From positions 1 to 64,000 of the forward strand of contig NZ_JADCKQ010000014.1 in the NCBI RefSeq assembly GCF_016123485.1: a DNA stretch of 64,000 bases, read 5' to 3'. The number at the start of each line of letters is the position of its first letter. The stretch's first letter is position 1. Positions 29,293 through 37,197 of this stretch are shown piece by piece. This stretch comes from Halocynthiibacter styelae (GTDB lineage Bacteria > Pseudomonadota > Alphaproteobacteria > Rhodobacterales > Rhodobacteraceae). The notes beneath the pieces are model-generated. The model was not told the DNA's origin and did not search any database. It saw only the letters and a list, made by a program, of their open reading frames with translations. The translations under genes were made by a program, and so were the position numbers.

Positions 29293-29365
29293 GCAGAGCA
29301 TCTTGCTTTGACTAATCTGGATTGGTTTCCTGGATGGCCAGATTTGAAGCAAAGAAATTCTCTGC
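29293..29365 (+). other. Long imperfect inverted repeat in the 3' region of the secreted-protein gene
   Basis: Three nested paired blocks can be read: GCAGAG (29293-29298) with CTCTGC (29360-29365), TTGCTT (29303-29308) with AAGCAA (29347-29352), and AATCTGG (29314-29320) with CCAGATT (29338-29344), closing a 17-base loop. It starts nine bases after the stop codon. It may stabilise the mRNA 3' end or be a small RNA. Confidence 0.45.
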
Positions 29366-29373
29366 AACTCCGG

Positions 29374-29401
29374 GGCGCACTTATTCCCCCCAGGGTGCGC
29401 C
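29374..29401 (+). terminator. Possible terminator hairpin
   Basis: GGCGCAC (29374-29380) pairs with GTGCGCC (29395-29401) around a 14-base loop and is followed by TTAAATTCCTTT. The T-tract is weak, so termination may be partial. Confidence 0.4.
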
Positions 29402-29471
29402 TTAAATTCCTTTGAATGACCGGGGGAGAGGAGACGATTTCTGCCAGGGTTCAAATCAGGAAGTTTCCCGA

Positions 29472-29696
29472 ATGTTCATCTATTACACAGCGATGACCTT
29501 TGCCGTCTTATGTTCAATCTCAACTTTGGGTGAGATGCTATTTGCTGTCATTGAAGGCCTGTCCTGGAAAACAGTCGGCCTTACTTTGCTTTCACTCTCG
29601 CTGGCGCTGATTTTTTATATGATTGCAGCCTGGTACAGTTCAGATCCACAATCTTTCGATTTGCCGCTCTCTCTTTGCGAGGGTATCGGAAAATGA
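29472..29696 (+). CDS. Small two-helix membrane protein, unknown function
   Basis: The ATG at 29472 is preceded by CAGGAAG at a good distance and gives 74 residues. Two hydrophobic stretches are visible: residues 1-21 (FIYYTAMTFAVLCSISTLGEM) and about 36-55 (LTLLSLSLALIFYMIAAWY), joined by a short charged loop. A longer frame beginning with TTG at 29412 adds only polar residues. No family recognised. It stands alone between the secreted-protein gene and the convergent rfbD, whose end lies 51 bases away. Confidence 0.55.
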   Translation: MFIYYTAMTFAVLCSISTLGEMLFAVIEGLSWKTVGLTLLSLSLALIFYMIAAWYSSDPQSFDLPLSLCEGIGK

Positions 29697-29747
29697 GATT
29701 TGTAACTTAGCAGGAAAACGTTGCCTCCCGGTTGGGCTTCCGGCAGA

Positions 29748-30635
29748 TCAGTTGGAACCCTGTACGTTCTGGTGGGATTTCGATTTTTTCAGATCTTCAA
29801 GAATATGACGCAGGTCATCGCGCCAGGAAGGTCGTTCGATCTTGTGATCCTCAAAGATTAAACTGCAGTCGAGGCGGGAATTTTGTGGCCGTTTTGCCGG
29901 GGTTGGAAATTCTGCACCGGGTATATCTCTGATCTGGGGGGACAGATCCGACCGGGCAAAGATTTCGCGGGCAAAATCAGCCCAGCTTACATTCGGGTAA
30001 CCAGAAAGATGATACAGGCCCGGTGGTCCGCCGGTATGCAGTTTTTCGGCCAGTGTCAGACATGCGCGTGCGATTGAATGTGCTGACGTTGGGCCACCAA
30101 TCTGGTCGCCAACAATTGTTAACACATCACGTTCTGCACCCAATCGCAGCATGGTTTTTACAAAATTGTTCCCATGGGCAGAAAATATCCATGAGGTTCG
30201 TAAAATGGCCGCCTTAACCTTCGACGCGGTGATTGCCTGTTCGCCCATCAGTTTACTTTGCCCATAGGCATTCACGGGCGCGGTGTGATCCGTCGTCTTC
30301 CATGGTTTTTCACCTGAACCATCGAAAACATAGTCTGTGGATATATGAACCAATGGGGTGTTGGACGCCGCGCAGGCCGTTGCGAGGGCATCAACCGAGG
30401 CTCCGTTTATTGTATTGGCCAGCTCTGTTTCTTCTTCGGCCCGGTCAACTGCAGTATAGGCGACAGCGTTGATCACGGCATGAACGTCCAGTTGCGCCGC
30501 AGCGTTGGTAACGGCTTTGGGGTTCGAGAAATCAACAACATCCCGGCCCAGAACCTGAATGTCATGTTGTCCTGATCCGATCCGCTGCAGTTCTGTGGCG
30601 ACCTGACCGGTCTTGCCGAATATGGCGATTCTCAT
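29748..30635 (-). CDS. rfbD: dTDP-4-dehydrorhamnose reductase
   Basis: A 295-residue enzyme, the usual RmlD length. The nucleotide loop reads FGKTGQVA near the start. AYTAVDRAEEE, STDYVFDG and the active-site YGQSK are family signatures, as is the C-terminal RPQNSRLDC. It reduces dTDP-4-dehydro-L-rhamnose to dTDP-L-rhamnose. I chose the ATG at 30635; upstream codons in this frame belong to rfbC overlap. It begins seven bases after rfbC, so the two are one transcription unit. The first two enzymes of the pathway (RmlA, RmlB) are not in the window and must be encoded elsewhere. Confidence 0.93.
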   Translation of the reverse strand: MRIAIFGKTGQVATELQRIGSGQHDIQVLGRDVVDFSNPKAVTNAAAQLDVHAVINAVAYTAVDRAEEETELANTINGASVDALATACAASNTPLVHISTDYVFDGSGEKPWKTTDHTAPVNAYGQSKLMGEQAITASKVKAAILRTSWIFSAHGNNFVKTMLRLGAERDVLTIVGDQIGGPTSAHSIARACLTLAEKLHTGGPPGLYHLSGYPNVSWADFAREIFARSDLSPQIRDIPGAEFPTPAKRPQNSRLDCSLIFEDHKIERPSWRDDLRHILEDLKKSKSHQNVQGSN

Positions 30636-30642
30636 GTTCGGC

Positions 30643-31197
30643 CTACTCGAAGGGCGATTCAAACTGCGCGAAATCAATCGCGTTGGCATCTTTATCGGAA
30701 ACGGTCGCTTTGGAGGGATCAATACCCCAGTCGATCCCCAGGCCATCGCTTGCAAAATGCACAGCACCATCGCTTGCGGGGGCGTAAAAGTCTGTGCATT
30801 TATATAACATTTCGGTGTTGGGTTTCAGAGTGACAAAACCATGCAAAAACCCTTTTGGCACAAACAGTTGCTGGCCGTTTTCTGCGCTTAATTCCACGCA
30901 TATCGACTGGCCAAAAGTTGCTGAGCTTTTGCGTATATCCACCGCTACATCCAACAAAGCGCCCTGACCACATCGCACCAGTTTGTCTTGCGCATGCGGA
31001 GGGGCCTGAAAGTGCAACCCGCGGATGGTTCCGGCCTGCGCCGAAATAGATTGGCTGTCCTGGACGAATTCGTATGTCAGGCCGGCTTTCTGTGCATCAC
31101 TTTTGTTCCAGACTTCTGAAAAGAAGCCTCTTTCATCCACAAACCGGCGCGGAGTGACAATTAACACGCCCTTTAACGATGTCGTTTCGATATCCAT
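30643..31197 (-). CDS. rfbC: dTDP-4-dehydrorhamnose 3,5-epimerase
   Basis: A 184-residue cupin enzyme of standard length. It shows DERGFFSEVW, the catalytic-base segment IRGLHFQ (H62), FVPKGFLHGFVTL and YKCTDFYAP. It epimerises dTDP-4-dehydro-6-deoxyglucose at C3 and C5, the step before RmlD, in the cytoplasm. It is read before rfbD on the minus strand and lies 93 bases behind a sulfotransferase-like gene on the same strand. Together with the RgpF-containing protein at 32804 it points to a rhamnose-containing glycan. Confidence 0.94.
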   Translation of the reverse strand: MDIETTSLKGVLIVTPRRFVDERGFFSEVWNKSDAQKAGLTYEFVQDSQSISAQAGTIRGLHFQAPPHAQDKLVRCGQGALLDVAVDIRKSSATFGQSICVELSAENGQQLFVPKGFLHGFVTLKPNTEMLYKCTDFYAPASDGAVHFASDGLGIDWGIDPSKATVSDKDANAIDFAQFESPFE

Positions 31198-31290
31198 TGT
31201 GGCTGAAGGGCTCCGTTCCGGGGTGTGTTGTATTCTCTGGGATTAACAATGGGGGCTGCCGCAAAGTTTCTCCGGACTTTAGTATCACGA

Positions 31291-32535
31291 TTAATCCGGC
31301 GTAAGCAATTTCGCCGTAAGGGTTATAATTTGGGTTACATTTTCAGCAACGGCTTTGTCATGTAATCGCTTGAGTTGTTTAACATTCCGAAAGCGCCGGA
31401 TGTTCTGAACGAACCAGTCAGAACTTGCGCTAAGATCTGCATGATCCAGCATAGCTTCAGCAAGTTCATAGTCTGCACGGGTCATAACTGAGGATAAAGC
31501 GGCAAACATGTCCGTTTGTGACAAATCCGGTTTTTCATCCTCTGACACCAGGTTTAGATATCGTTCGGCGTAATCCGGCCCGAAGAGTTTCTCATTTTGG
31601 GTCAGGTCATAAAAATACTGCCTGACAGGTTCGAGCTTTTCCAGCGCCACAAGCAGAAGGTCACGGGACGGCAGATAGATTGAAGTGTCGTTGGTAAAGG
31701 CGCTGCCAAAAGCCTGAATAAGGGGCGACCAGTGCTGGCGGGGATCCTGACCTTCCGGAAGGTTCTGAATGATGTGTCGGTGCAGCTTGAGGCGCAAACC
31801 GACAGCTTTCCCGGTATCCTTGGTGTTGAGGCGGCGGTCGGCGACAGAAACGGGCGGCAGGCCGACAGAGTATCGAAAATCATTTATAATGGTGCCGCCA
31901 TTCAGATCTTTCGGATCCATACTGCGCAAGATCACGTGATCTTCGCCAAAAACGTTTCGCAACATTTCGATTTGCGTGCGTAGCTTATCAAGCCTTCGCC
32001 AACTGATCTGCAGGATCTGTCTGAATGTACCGATCGCATGGAACGAGGACGTCTGATGCAGCAGGCTGAGCCATAGATCAACAGGATGCCGAAGATAAGC
32101 AATAACGTATGGTTTCAGGCTATTCTGAGCAGCAAACTGAGCGGCATTTCGTGCTGATATTTCGGCGACGCTTGATGTGAAGTTGGGACGGTCAACAAAA
32201 AATCCCTCTGATGACAACACAATGTTTTTTCCATCGCGAAGATAGGATTGTAATTCCTGTTGCGCTTTTTCCCGGCGGGCATTGTAGTTGTCCTGGGAAA
32301 GAGAAATTGTCTCGTTTGCGTAGAACCCGGCAGGCCAGGGGTTGTCCTGGTGGGCCGAAAAAGGGAGGAACATATGCATCTGAAGGCGTTGATGCCCCCC
32401 GGTTCCGGGCGTTGCGTAACAGACCCCGTCTGCCGCATTTTGCAGTTTAAAATCCTGCATATGATTCTGAATAGCGGTGGTGCCGGTCTTGGGGGGGCCT
32501 ATATGGAAGAAAATTTTCTGATCAGAAGTAGGCAT
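31291..32535 (-). CDS. Sulfotransferase-like protein (PAPS P-loop)
   Basis: A 414-residue protein beginning with the 5'-phosphosulfate-binding loop HIGPPKTGTTAIQ (K16). NIVLSSEGFF and the 3'-phosphate-binding type segment YLRHPVDLWLSL follow in the first half, as in sulfotransferases that use PAPS. The C-terminal third is helical and unassigned. A CGGAG ribosome-binding site lies before the ATG. It is divergent from the GT-RgpF gene and co-directional with rfbC-rfbD. Transfer of sulfate to a sugar of the nearby glycan is the likely role; the acceptor is unknown. Confidence 0.78.
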   Translation of the reverse strand: MPTSDQKIFFHIGPPKTGTTAIQNHMQDFKLQNAADGVCYATPGTGGHQRLQMHMFLPFSAHQDNPWPAGFYANETISLSQDNYNARREKAQQELQSYLRDGKNIVLSSEGFFVDRPNFTSSVAEISARNAAQFAAQNSLKPYVIAYLRHPVDLWLSLLHQTSSFHAIGTFRQILQISWRRLDKLRTQIEMLRNVFGEDHVILRSMDPKDLNGGTIINDFRYSVGLPPVSVADRRLNTKDTGKAVGLRLKLHRHIIQNLPEGQDPRQHWSPLIQAFGSAFTNDTSIYLPSRDLLLVALEKLEPVRQYFYDLTQNEKLFGPDYAERYLNLVSEDEKPDLSQTDMFAALSSVMTRADYELAEAMLDHADLSASSDWFVQNIRRFRNVKQLKRLHDKAVAENVTQIITLTAKLLTPD

Positions 32536-32609
32536 TCGGACTCCGCATCTTAGGATGTTCGGGTGTTTCTCATTAACAAAGGTCAGATCTGCAGGGTGCG
32601 GGTTTTATT

Positions 32610-32639
32610 GGCATAGGTGTGCCACAAGTTGTATGTCAA
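32610..32639 (-). promoter_or_regulatory. Candidate promoter for the minus-strand sulfotransferase-like gene
   Basis: On the minus strand a perfect -35 TTGACA (32639-32634) is followed after 18 bases by TATGCC (32615-32610). The start codon is about 75 bases downstream. The -10 is poor. Confidence 0.45.
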
Positions 32640-32690
32640 TGAAATCCTGAAATTCTTCTGGTTTTGGCAGGCGTCACGTCTGGTTCACTA

Positions 32691-32729
32691 TTTAAATTTT
32701 CAGGATCACTTCAATAATTTTTTAAATTT
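32691..32729. promoter_or_regulatory. Direct repeat TTTAAATTT(T)CAG, exactly 30 bp apart
   Basis: TTTAAATTTTCAG starts at 32691 and TTTAAATTTCAG at 32721, inside the very A+T-rich region between the two divergent glycan genes. The 30-bp period puts both copies on nearly the same face of the helix, as expected for a regulator or nucleoid-protein site. Confidence 0.4.
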
Positions 32730-32750
32730 CAGTTACTTTATCACACAACC

Positions 32751-32756
32751 TATAAT
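32751..32756 (+). promoter_or_regulatory. Candidate -10 element for the GT-RgpF gene
   Basis: A perfect TATAAT lies 48 bases before the TTG start. The best -35 at 17-base spacing (TTCAGT, 32728-32733) is weak, so activator help is likely if this promoter is real. Confidence 0.4.
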
Positions 32757-32803
32757 ATATATGCTTCCAATGTAATACATGTTGTTGGGCGTAAGGGGTT
32801 CCG

Positions 32804-35161
32804 TTGCATTTTCATATCAGCACATCCAGTCCGCGGGCCTCTTTGGAGAATTGGGGCGAGAAATATTTTGTCGGGTCCCTTGAAAAATCTCTTCAGTGTA
32901 TGGGACACAGTACAAAAATATGGGGCTATGGTGCGGATATAGAACGACAGGGGCATGATGATGTCGTTTTGCGAATTGTCGGGCGCTTCCTTGAAGATCC
33001 CCTGCCAGGATTTCCGAATATTCTCTGGGTGATCAGCCATCCGGAAATGTTGTTACCAAACCTGATCCGGGGCTATCAGAAAGTCTTCGTTGCATCCGAA
33101 TGGTTTTGTGAGCGTTCCGCGCAAACCTGGAATGCCGACTGGACCTATCTGCCTCAGGCAACGGATCCCGGAATTTTCCCATATGGTCACCAATCTGACA
33201 CCAGTGGCCGGATTTCCTTTGTTGCGAACACCCAATATCGTGATCGCGACTATTTTAGGATCACAGAATCAGCGCAACTTCCGATAAGCTACGTTGGGCG
33301 TGGCTGGGAAAAGCATGTGTCCACGGATGCGATTGAGACTGATCAGATCCCGAATGAGTTGTTGTCAGAACATTATAACCGACATGGATTTGTTATCTGT
33401 GATCAGTTCACTTCGATGAAATCATGTGGATTTATGTCGAACAGAATTCTGGATGTGCTTTCGTGTGGTGCGCATCCGGTCATTAAAAGACCTATAGATT
33501 TCCCTGAAGAGCTAACGCCTTTTGTCACCTTCGCGTCCAATACGTCAGAGCTGCAAAATGCCTGGGAAAACTGGAAGGCACGGGACATTGCTTTGACGGC
33601 CCGGAATGCGCAACAGGCAGCGGATATTGTACGTCAGAAATATGCATTTGATGTTGTCGTGCAGCCTATTGTTGCTGCGGCTGAGCAAGCTTTACTGGAA
33701 GGCAATATTGCAGCGCAGATGACGCTGCCTGAGGTCACACCTGCGCGGACAACATCCGGGGAAGAAACATCGCGTCACTTTATTGTATCGGACTCAGATG
33801 AAATTTATGACCTGAACAAGAAGAATGCTGAATTTCTTGCTGTTGACGCGCAAAGTACAGCACCGGATGGTGACTATTCTCTGACTGTACTTCTGGCTGG
33901 GCGATTGACCGGGATGCCTAATATTCCGGAGGAACACGCACTTCATATCGTTGCACAGCGGTTGTCTAATCTGATCAGGCTGATCCCCGTTATTGAGCTG
34001 TCAAACGTAGCAACGATCGTTCAGGACACTGATACTACGGCCTTGTCAGAATATTTTCCCGACGGGACACATCTGATGCCGATTACGCACCTGACGGCAC
34101 TTTATGATCAGGTCAGAAATGATATTTTACAGGGTGTACCGCGTCAAAACGTGAGCAAGGCCCTTTATAGGCTGTTGCAATATACCCGACGCGTGAAAGC
34201 ACTGGACGCACCTTATAGTTCATTCCAGAATGACTTTGAGTTCCAGGTGGCTAAATTCAACATTCCATTCGCCCTGCATGATCTGGCCGCGATGCCGGGC
34301 CTTCACGGCAATCCAATCGAAGAAGAGACCACCAAATCGCATTACAGCCTTCCCGGACGAAAGGCACCGGCCAGGTTTAAACGCCCTGTTGGGGTCTTCA
34401 TTCATGCGTTCTATGTGGATGAACTGGAGGACCTGATCGGAGCGACAGAGCGCATCCAGTCTAAATTTTACTACATTTCCACGAATGAAGAAAGTAAATG
34501 CGACGAAATCAGATGCCTGCTTGATCGGCTGGGTATTGAAAATTATGAAATCCGGGTTACCGATAACGTTGGCCGGGATATCTTTCCAAAATTCGTAGCT
34601 TTCAGAGATGTCTATGAGAACCACGATATCGTTCTGCATCTACATACGAAAAAATCCGCGCATTCTAAGAAGTCGGACGGATGGATGGATCACATTCTGG
34701 CTGACCTTCTGGACAATACAGAAGCCGTCAATCGTATCGTATCTTTGTTCGCAAGCATTCCTGAACTGGGCATTATCGCGCCTCGCCCCCCCAGCCATCT
34801 CACCGGCGGGTATCGCTGGACCGTGAACAAACACATCGCCAGTGCAATTTTTCCAGACTTAGATTTGCCCGATGATGGTGAATTTGTTTTCCCTATGGGC
34901 AGCATGTTCTGGGCGCGCACAGATGCCCTGCGTCCAATCTTAGACAGGCAGCTGACAGCGGAAGATTTTCCAAAGGAAGCGGGGCAACTTGATGGCACAA
35001 CCGCACATGCGCTTGAACGTCTCATTGGGGTCTGTGCGTCTGATGCTGGTTATCATGTGATCAAATACACAGCGACGCATGACAATAAGTACCGCAAATT
35101 CCGGACCCGGTTAAAGACGAACAAAGACTTGTTCGAGGAACTGCTGGCAGCCAACGCCTGA
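32804..35161 (+). CDS. Glycosyltransferase fused to rhamnan synthesis protein F (RgpF) domain
   Basis: A 785-residue two-domain protein. Residues 1-300 resemble a GT-B glycosyltransferase of the Glyco_trans_1_2 kind (MHFHISTSSPRASLENWG, FCERSAQTWNADWTYLPQA, GFMSNRILDVLSCGAHPV). Residues 300-520 are a linker region of unknown fold. Residues 527-785 match the RgpF family (VGVFIHAFYVDELEDL, VTDNVGRDIFPKF, VLHLHTKKSAHS, PMGSMFWARTDAL). RgpF proteins take part in assembly of rhamnose polymers. The start is a TTG: an in-frame stop lies four codons upstream, AAGGGG precedes the TTG, and the next Met would remove the conserved N-terminal strand. Neighbouring rfbC/rfbD supply the dTDP-rhamnose step. 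Confidence 0.85.
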   Translation: MHFHISTSSPRASLENWGEKYFVGSLEKSLQCMGHSTKIWGYGADIERQGHDDVVLRIVGRFLEDPLPGFPNILWVISHPEMLLPNLIRGYQKVFVASEWFCERSAQTWNADWTYLPQATDPGIFPYGHQSDTSGRISFVANTQYRDRDYFRITESAQLPISYVGRGWEKHVSTDAIETDQIPNELLSEHYNRHGFVICDQFTSMKSCGFMSNRILDVLSCGAHPVIKRPIDFPEELTPFVTFASNTSELQNAWENWKARDIALTARNAQQAADIVRQKYAFDVVVQPIVAAAEQALLEGNIAAQMTLPEVTPARTTSGEETSRHFIVSDSDEIYDLNKKNAEFLAVDAQSTAPDGDYSLTVLLAGRLTGMPNIPEEHALHIVAQRLSNLIRLIPVIELSNVATIVQDTDTTALSEYFPDGTHLMPITHLTALYDQVRNDILQGVPRQNVSKALYRLLQYTRRVKALDAPYSSFQNDFEFQVAKFNIPFALHDLAAMPGLHGNPIEEETTKSHYSLPGRKAPARFKRPVGVFIHAFYVDELEDLIGATERIQSKFYYISTNEESKCDEIRCLLDRLGIENYEIRVTDNVGRDIFPKFVAFRDVYENHDIVLHLHTKKSAHSKKSDGWMDHILADLLDNTEAVNRIVSLFASIPELGIIAPRPPSHLTGGYRWTVNKHIASAIFPDLDLPDDGEFVFPMGSMFWARTDALRPILDRQLTAEDFPKEAGQLDGTTAHALERLIGVCASDAGYHVIKYTATHDNKYRKFRTRLKTNKDLFEELLAANA

Positions 35162-35174
35162 GAGAATTTTAATC

Positions 35175-36194
35175 ATGGTAAATCCATATATCAAACAACC
35201 GGAATCAGCTTTTTGGGCCAGGACAATGCAGGGCAACTCAGGCTTGCAATTGCTTCCGATGACCCGGCCGTTCACGTTGAAAGCAACGGAAAAAATCGCA
35301 GCCGCCGGCAGTTGTTTTGCGCAGAATATTTCCAGATATCTTATGGCCAGGTATCGTAAGAATTACCTGGTTTCTGAGCCTGCAGCGGAAGGGGAACCCA
35401 CGTTTTCAGGCCGTTATGGTAATATCTACACCTGCCACCAGTTGTTGCAGCTGATGCAGGAAGTTGAACAGGGTATTGCGGATCCCAATTGTGCGTTGAA
35501 ACGTCGGGATGGGCGCTATGTCGACTGTTACAGGCCCTTTATTCAAAAGGACGGTTACGAAACGCCGGATGATGTTCGTGCTGCCCGTGACAGGCACTTA
35601 GCCAGGGTTTCAGAACTTCTGAGCAATCTCGATGTGTTTGTTTTTACGCTTGGCATGACCGAAGCCTGGCGCGTTCCTGACACCGGGCGCACATTGCCGA
35701 ACTGTCCCGGGATTTATTCTGACGTTGGACAATATGAGTTTCACAACTATAGCGCTGCTGAAACGACAGCGGCAATGCATTCGGCCCTGGCCTGGTTGCG
35801 AAAGATGAATCCGACGGTCAAAGTTATTCTTTCGGTCTCGCCCGTGCCTTTGACTGCGACCTTCTCTGATGAACATGTTGCCGTGGCCAACAGCTTTAGC
35901 AAATCAGTACTTCGGGTGTGCTGTGCTGAAATGGAAGCCTCCCATAGTTTTGTGCACTACTTTCCCGCCTATGAGATGATTACGAATTCTTTTACGCAAA
36001 ACTGTTTCTTCGAAGATGGAAATCGCCGGACGGTGCGGCCAGAGATTGTGGATCAGGTCATGCAGCATTTTGACAAGACCGTCCTGAAAAACCTGTCTTC
36101 CCGCAACAAACCCGTCCTGGCCAGTGCCGGAGAAAACCCCGGAGATGACGACATATGTGACGACCTGGAACTGATGAAGGATCTGGATTTTTGA
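35175..36194 (+). CDS. GSCFA domain-containing protein
   Basis: A 339-residue protein with the name-giving motif AAGSCFAQN (GSCFA at residues 45-49), then FTLGMTEAWRVPDTGRTLPNC-like text and ILSVSPVPLTATF, all typical of the GSCFA family, which is related to SGNH esterases/lipases. The Ser of GSCFA is the presumed nucleophile. Family members are common in capsule and exopolysaccharide clusters, where an O-acyl esterase or acyltransferase role is suspected but not well established. It begins 13 bases after the GT-RgpF gene and overlaps the next gene by four bases, so all three are probably co-transcribed. Confidence 0.87.
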   Translation: MVNPYIKQPESAFWARTMQGNSGLQLLPMTRPFTLKATEKIAAAGSCFAQNISRYLMARYRKNYLVSEPAAEGEPTFSGRYGNIYTCHQLLQLMQEVEQGIADPNCALKRRDGRYVDCYRPFIQKDGYETPDDVRAARDRHLARVSELLSNLDVFVFTLGMTEAWRVPDTGRTLPNCPGIYSDVGQYEFHNYSAAETTAAMHSALAWLRKMNPTVKVILSVSPVPLTATFSDEHVAVANSFSKSVLRVCCAEMEASHSFVHYFPAYEMITNSFTQNCFFEDGNRRTVRPEIVDQVMQHFDKTVLKNLSSRNKPVLASAGENPGDDDICDDLELMKDLDF

Positions 36195-37174
36195 TCAATG
36201 TTCTGATCGTCAGCGATTGTGCGACAACCGCATTCCTAGACTATATCCGGGCGTTGCACCCCGGGTGTCGGGTGCGTTGCATTGTGACGGCCCGGCTGAA
36301 CGACTGGCATGAAATACGTGGGGATGCGTTTATTTCCGCGGTTGCCGCAACCGATATCCTGATTTGCCTGCCGAATACTCTCACCCGTTTGAAAGGCTAT
36401 CTTCCGGAAGCCTCCGCCACGGTCGACGCCCTTGTTGAAAAAGGCGTTTCCACACATAACCCTGATATTCTGCTGCAGTTGGATGGCATCACCAGTCATC
36501 AGGGAATGCAGGTTATTGAAATACCGCGCTTTCGCTATTTGGGGCCGCGTGTCGATTGTTTCTGGATGCCGAAACTTACCTCTCCTTTGGGGCGGGGTGC
36601 GCTGCATTCGAAAATTGCGGTTTCAGCGTGGATGCTTAAGAAAAATGCCAGCGATACTTTAAAGCTGTTCAATGCGCAACATTTTGAAAACACAGGATAT
36701 TTTGAACAGTATGAACAGGAACGGGTAAAACTGTTCGACACATATGCAGATTCAGGGATCGATATTTCAGGGGTGCATGCAGATTGGATGCGTCAGGGTG
36801 ATTTTCAATACAGTCCCAACCATCCGAAGGCTGAGGTTCTGGTGGACATAATGCATATCGCTGCCAACGCATCGGGGCACTTTCCTGTGATCTCAGAGGG
36901 CGAATATGCAAACTACAGGCAAAACGTGCCAGATTATATGGCGGATGGCTTGATCTGGCCGGTTTATCCGGAACTTGCAGATTACTGGGGTCTGAGTTCT
37001 TATCAACAGCGCTGGCGCACGGGAAAACGCGATGGCGGTGAATATTTCGAATTAGAGGATATGATTAAACGCACATTTGCGAGTCTGGATAGCTTTCAGG
37101 ACAGCGAGGAAAAGGTTCGCAAGTACCTTGGTGCAGAAGACGTCTGGCACTGGTTTGGCGAAGAAGCCTGTTAG
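36191..37174 (+). CDS. WcbI-like polysaccharide biosynthesis protein (putative acetyltransferase)
   Basis: A 327-residue protein whose N-terminus (INVLIVSDCATTAFLDYIR) and later IPRFRYLGPRVDCFW and YSPNHPKAEVL fit the WcbI family known from capsule clusters, which binds CoA and is suspected to acetylate glycans. Similarity is partial, so the call is moderate. The start is a TTG at 36191 that forms a TTGA overlap with the preceding stop and has GAAGGA at a suitable distance; the nearest ATG (36198) is out of frame. Coupled translation with the GSCFA gene suggests that both modify the same polymer. Confidence 0.6.
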   Translation: MINVLIVSDCATTAFLDYIRALHPGCRVRCIVTARLNDWHEIRGDAFISAVAATDILICLPNTLTRLKGYLPEASATVDALVEKGVSTHNPDILLQLDGITSHQGMQVIEIPRFRYLGPRVDCFWMPKLTSPLGRGALHSKIAVSAWMLKKNASDTLKLFNAQHFENTGYFEQYEQERVKLFDTYADSGIDISGVHADWMRQGDFQYSPNHPKAEVLVDIMHIAANASGHFPVISEGEYANYRQNVPDYMADGLIWPVYPELADYWGLSSYQQRWRTGKRDGGEYFELEDMIKRTFASLDSFQDSEEKVRKYLGAEDVWHWFGEEAC

Positions 37175-37197
37175 GGAATGCCTGTGGAGTATGAAGT

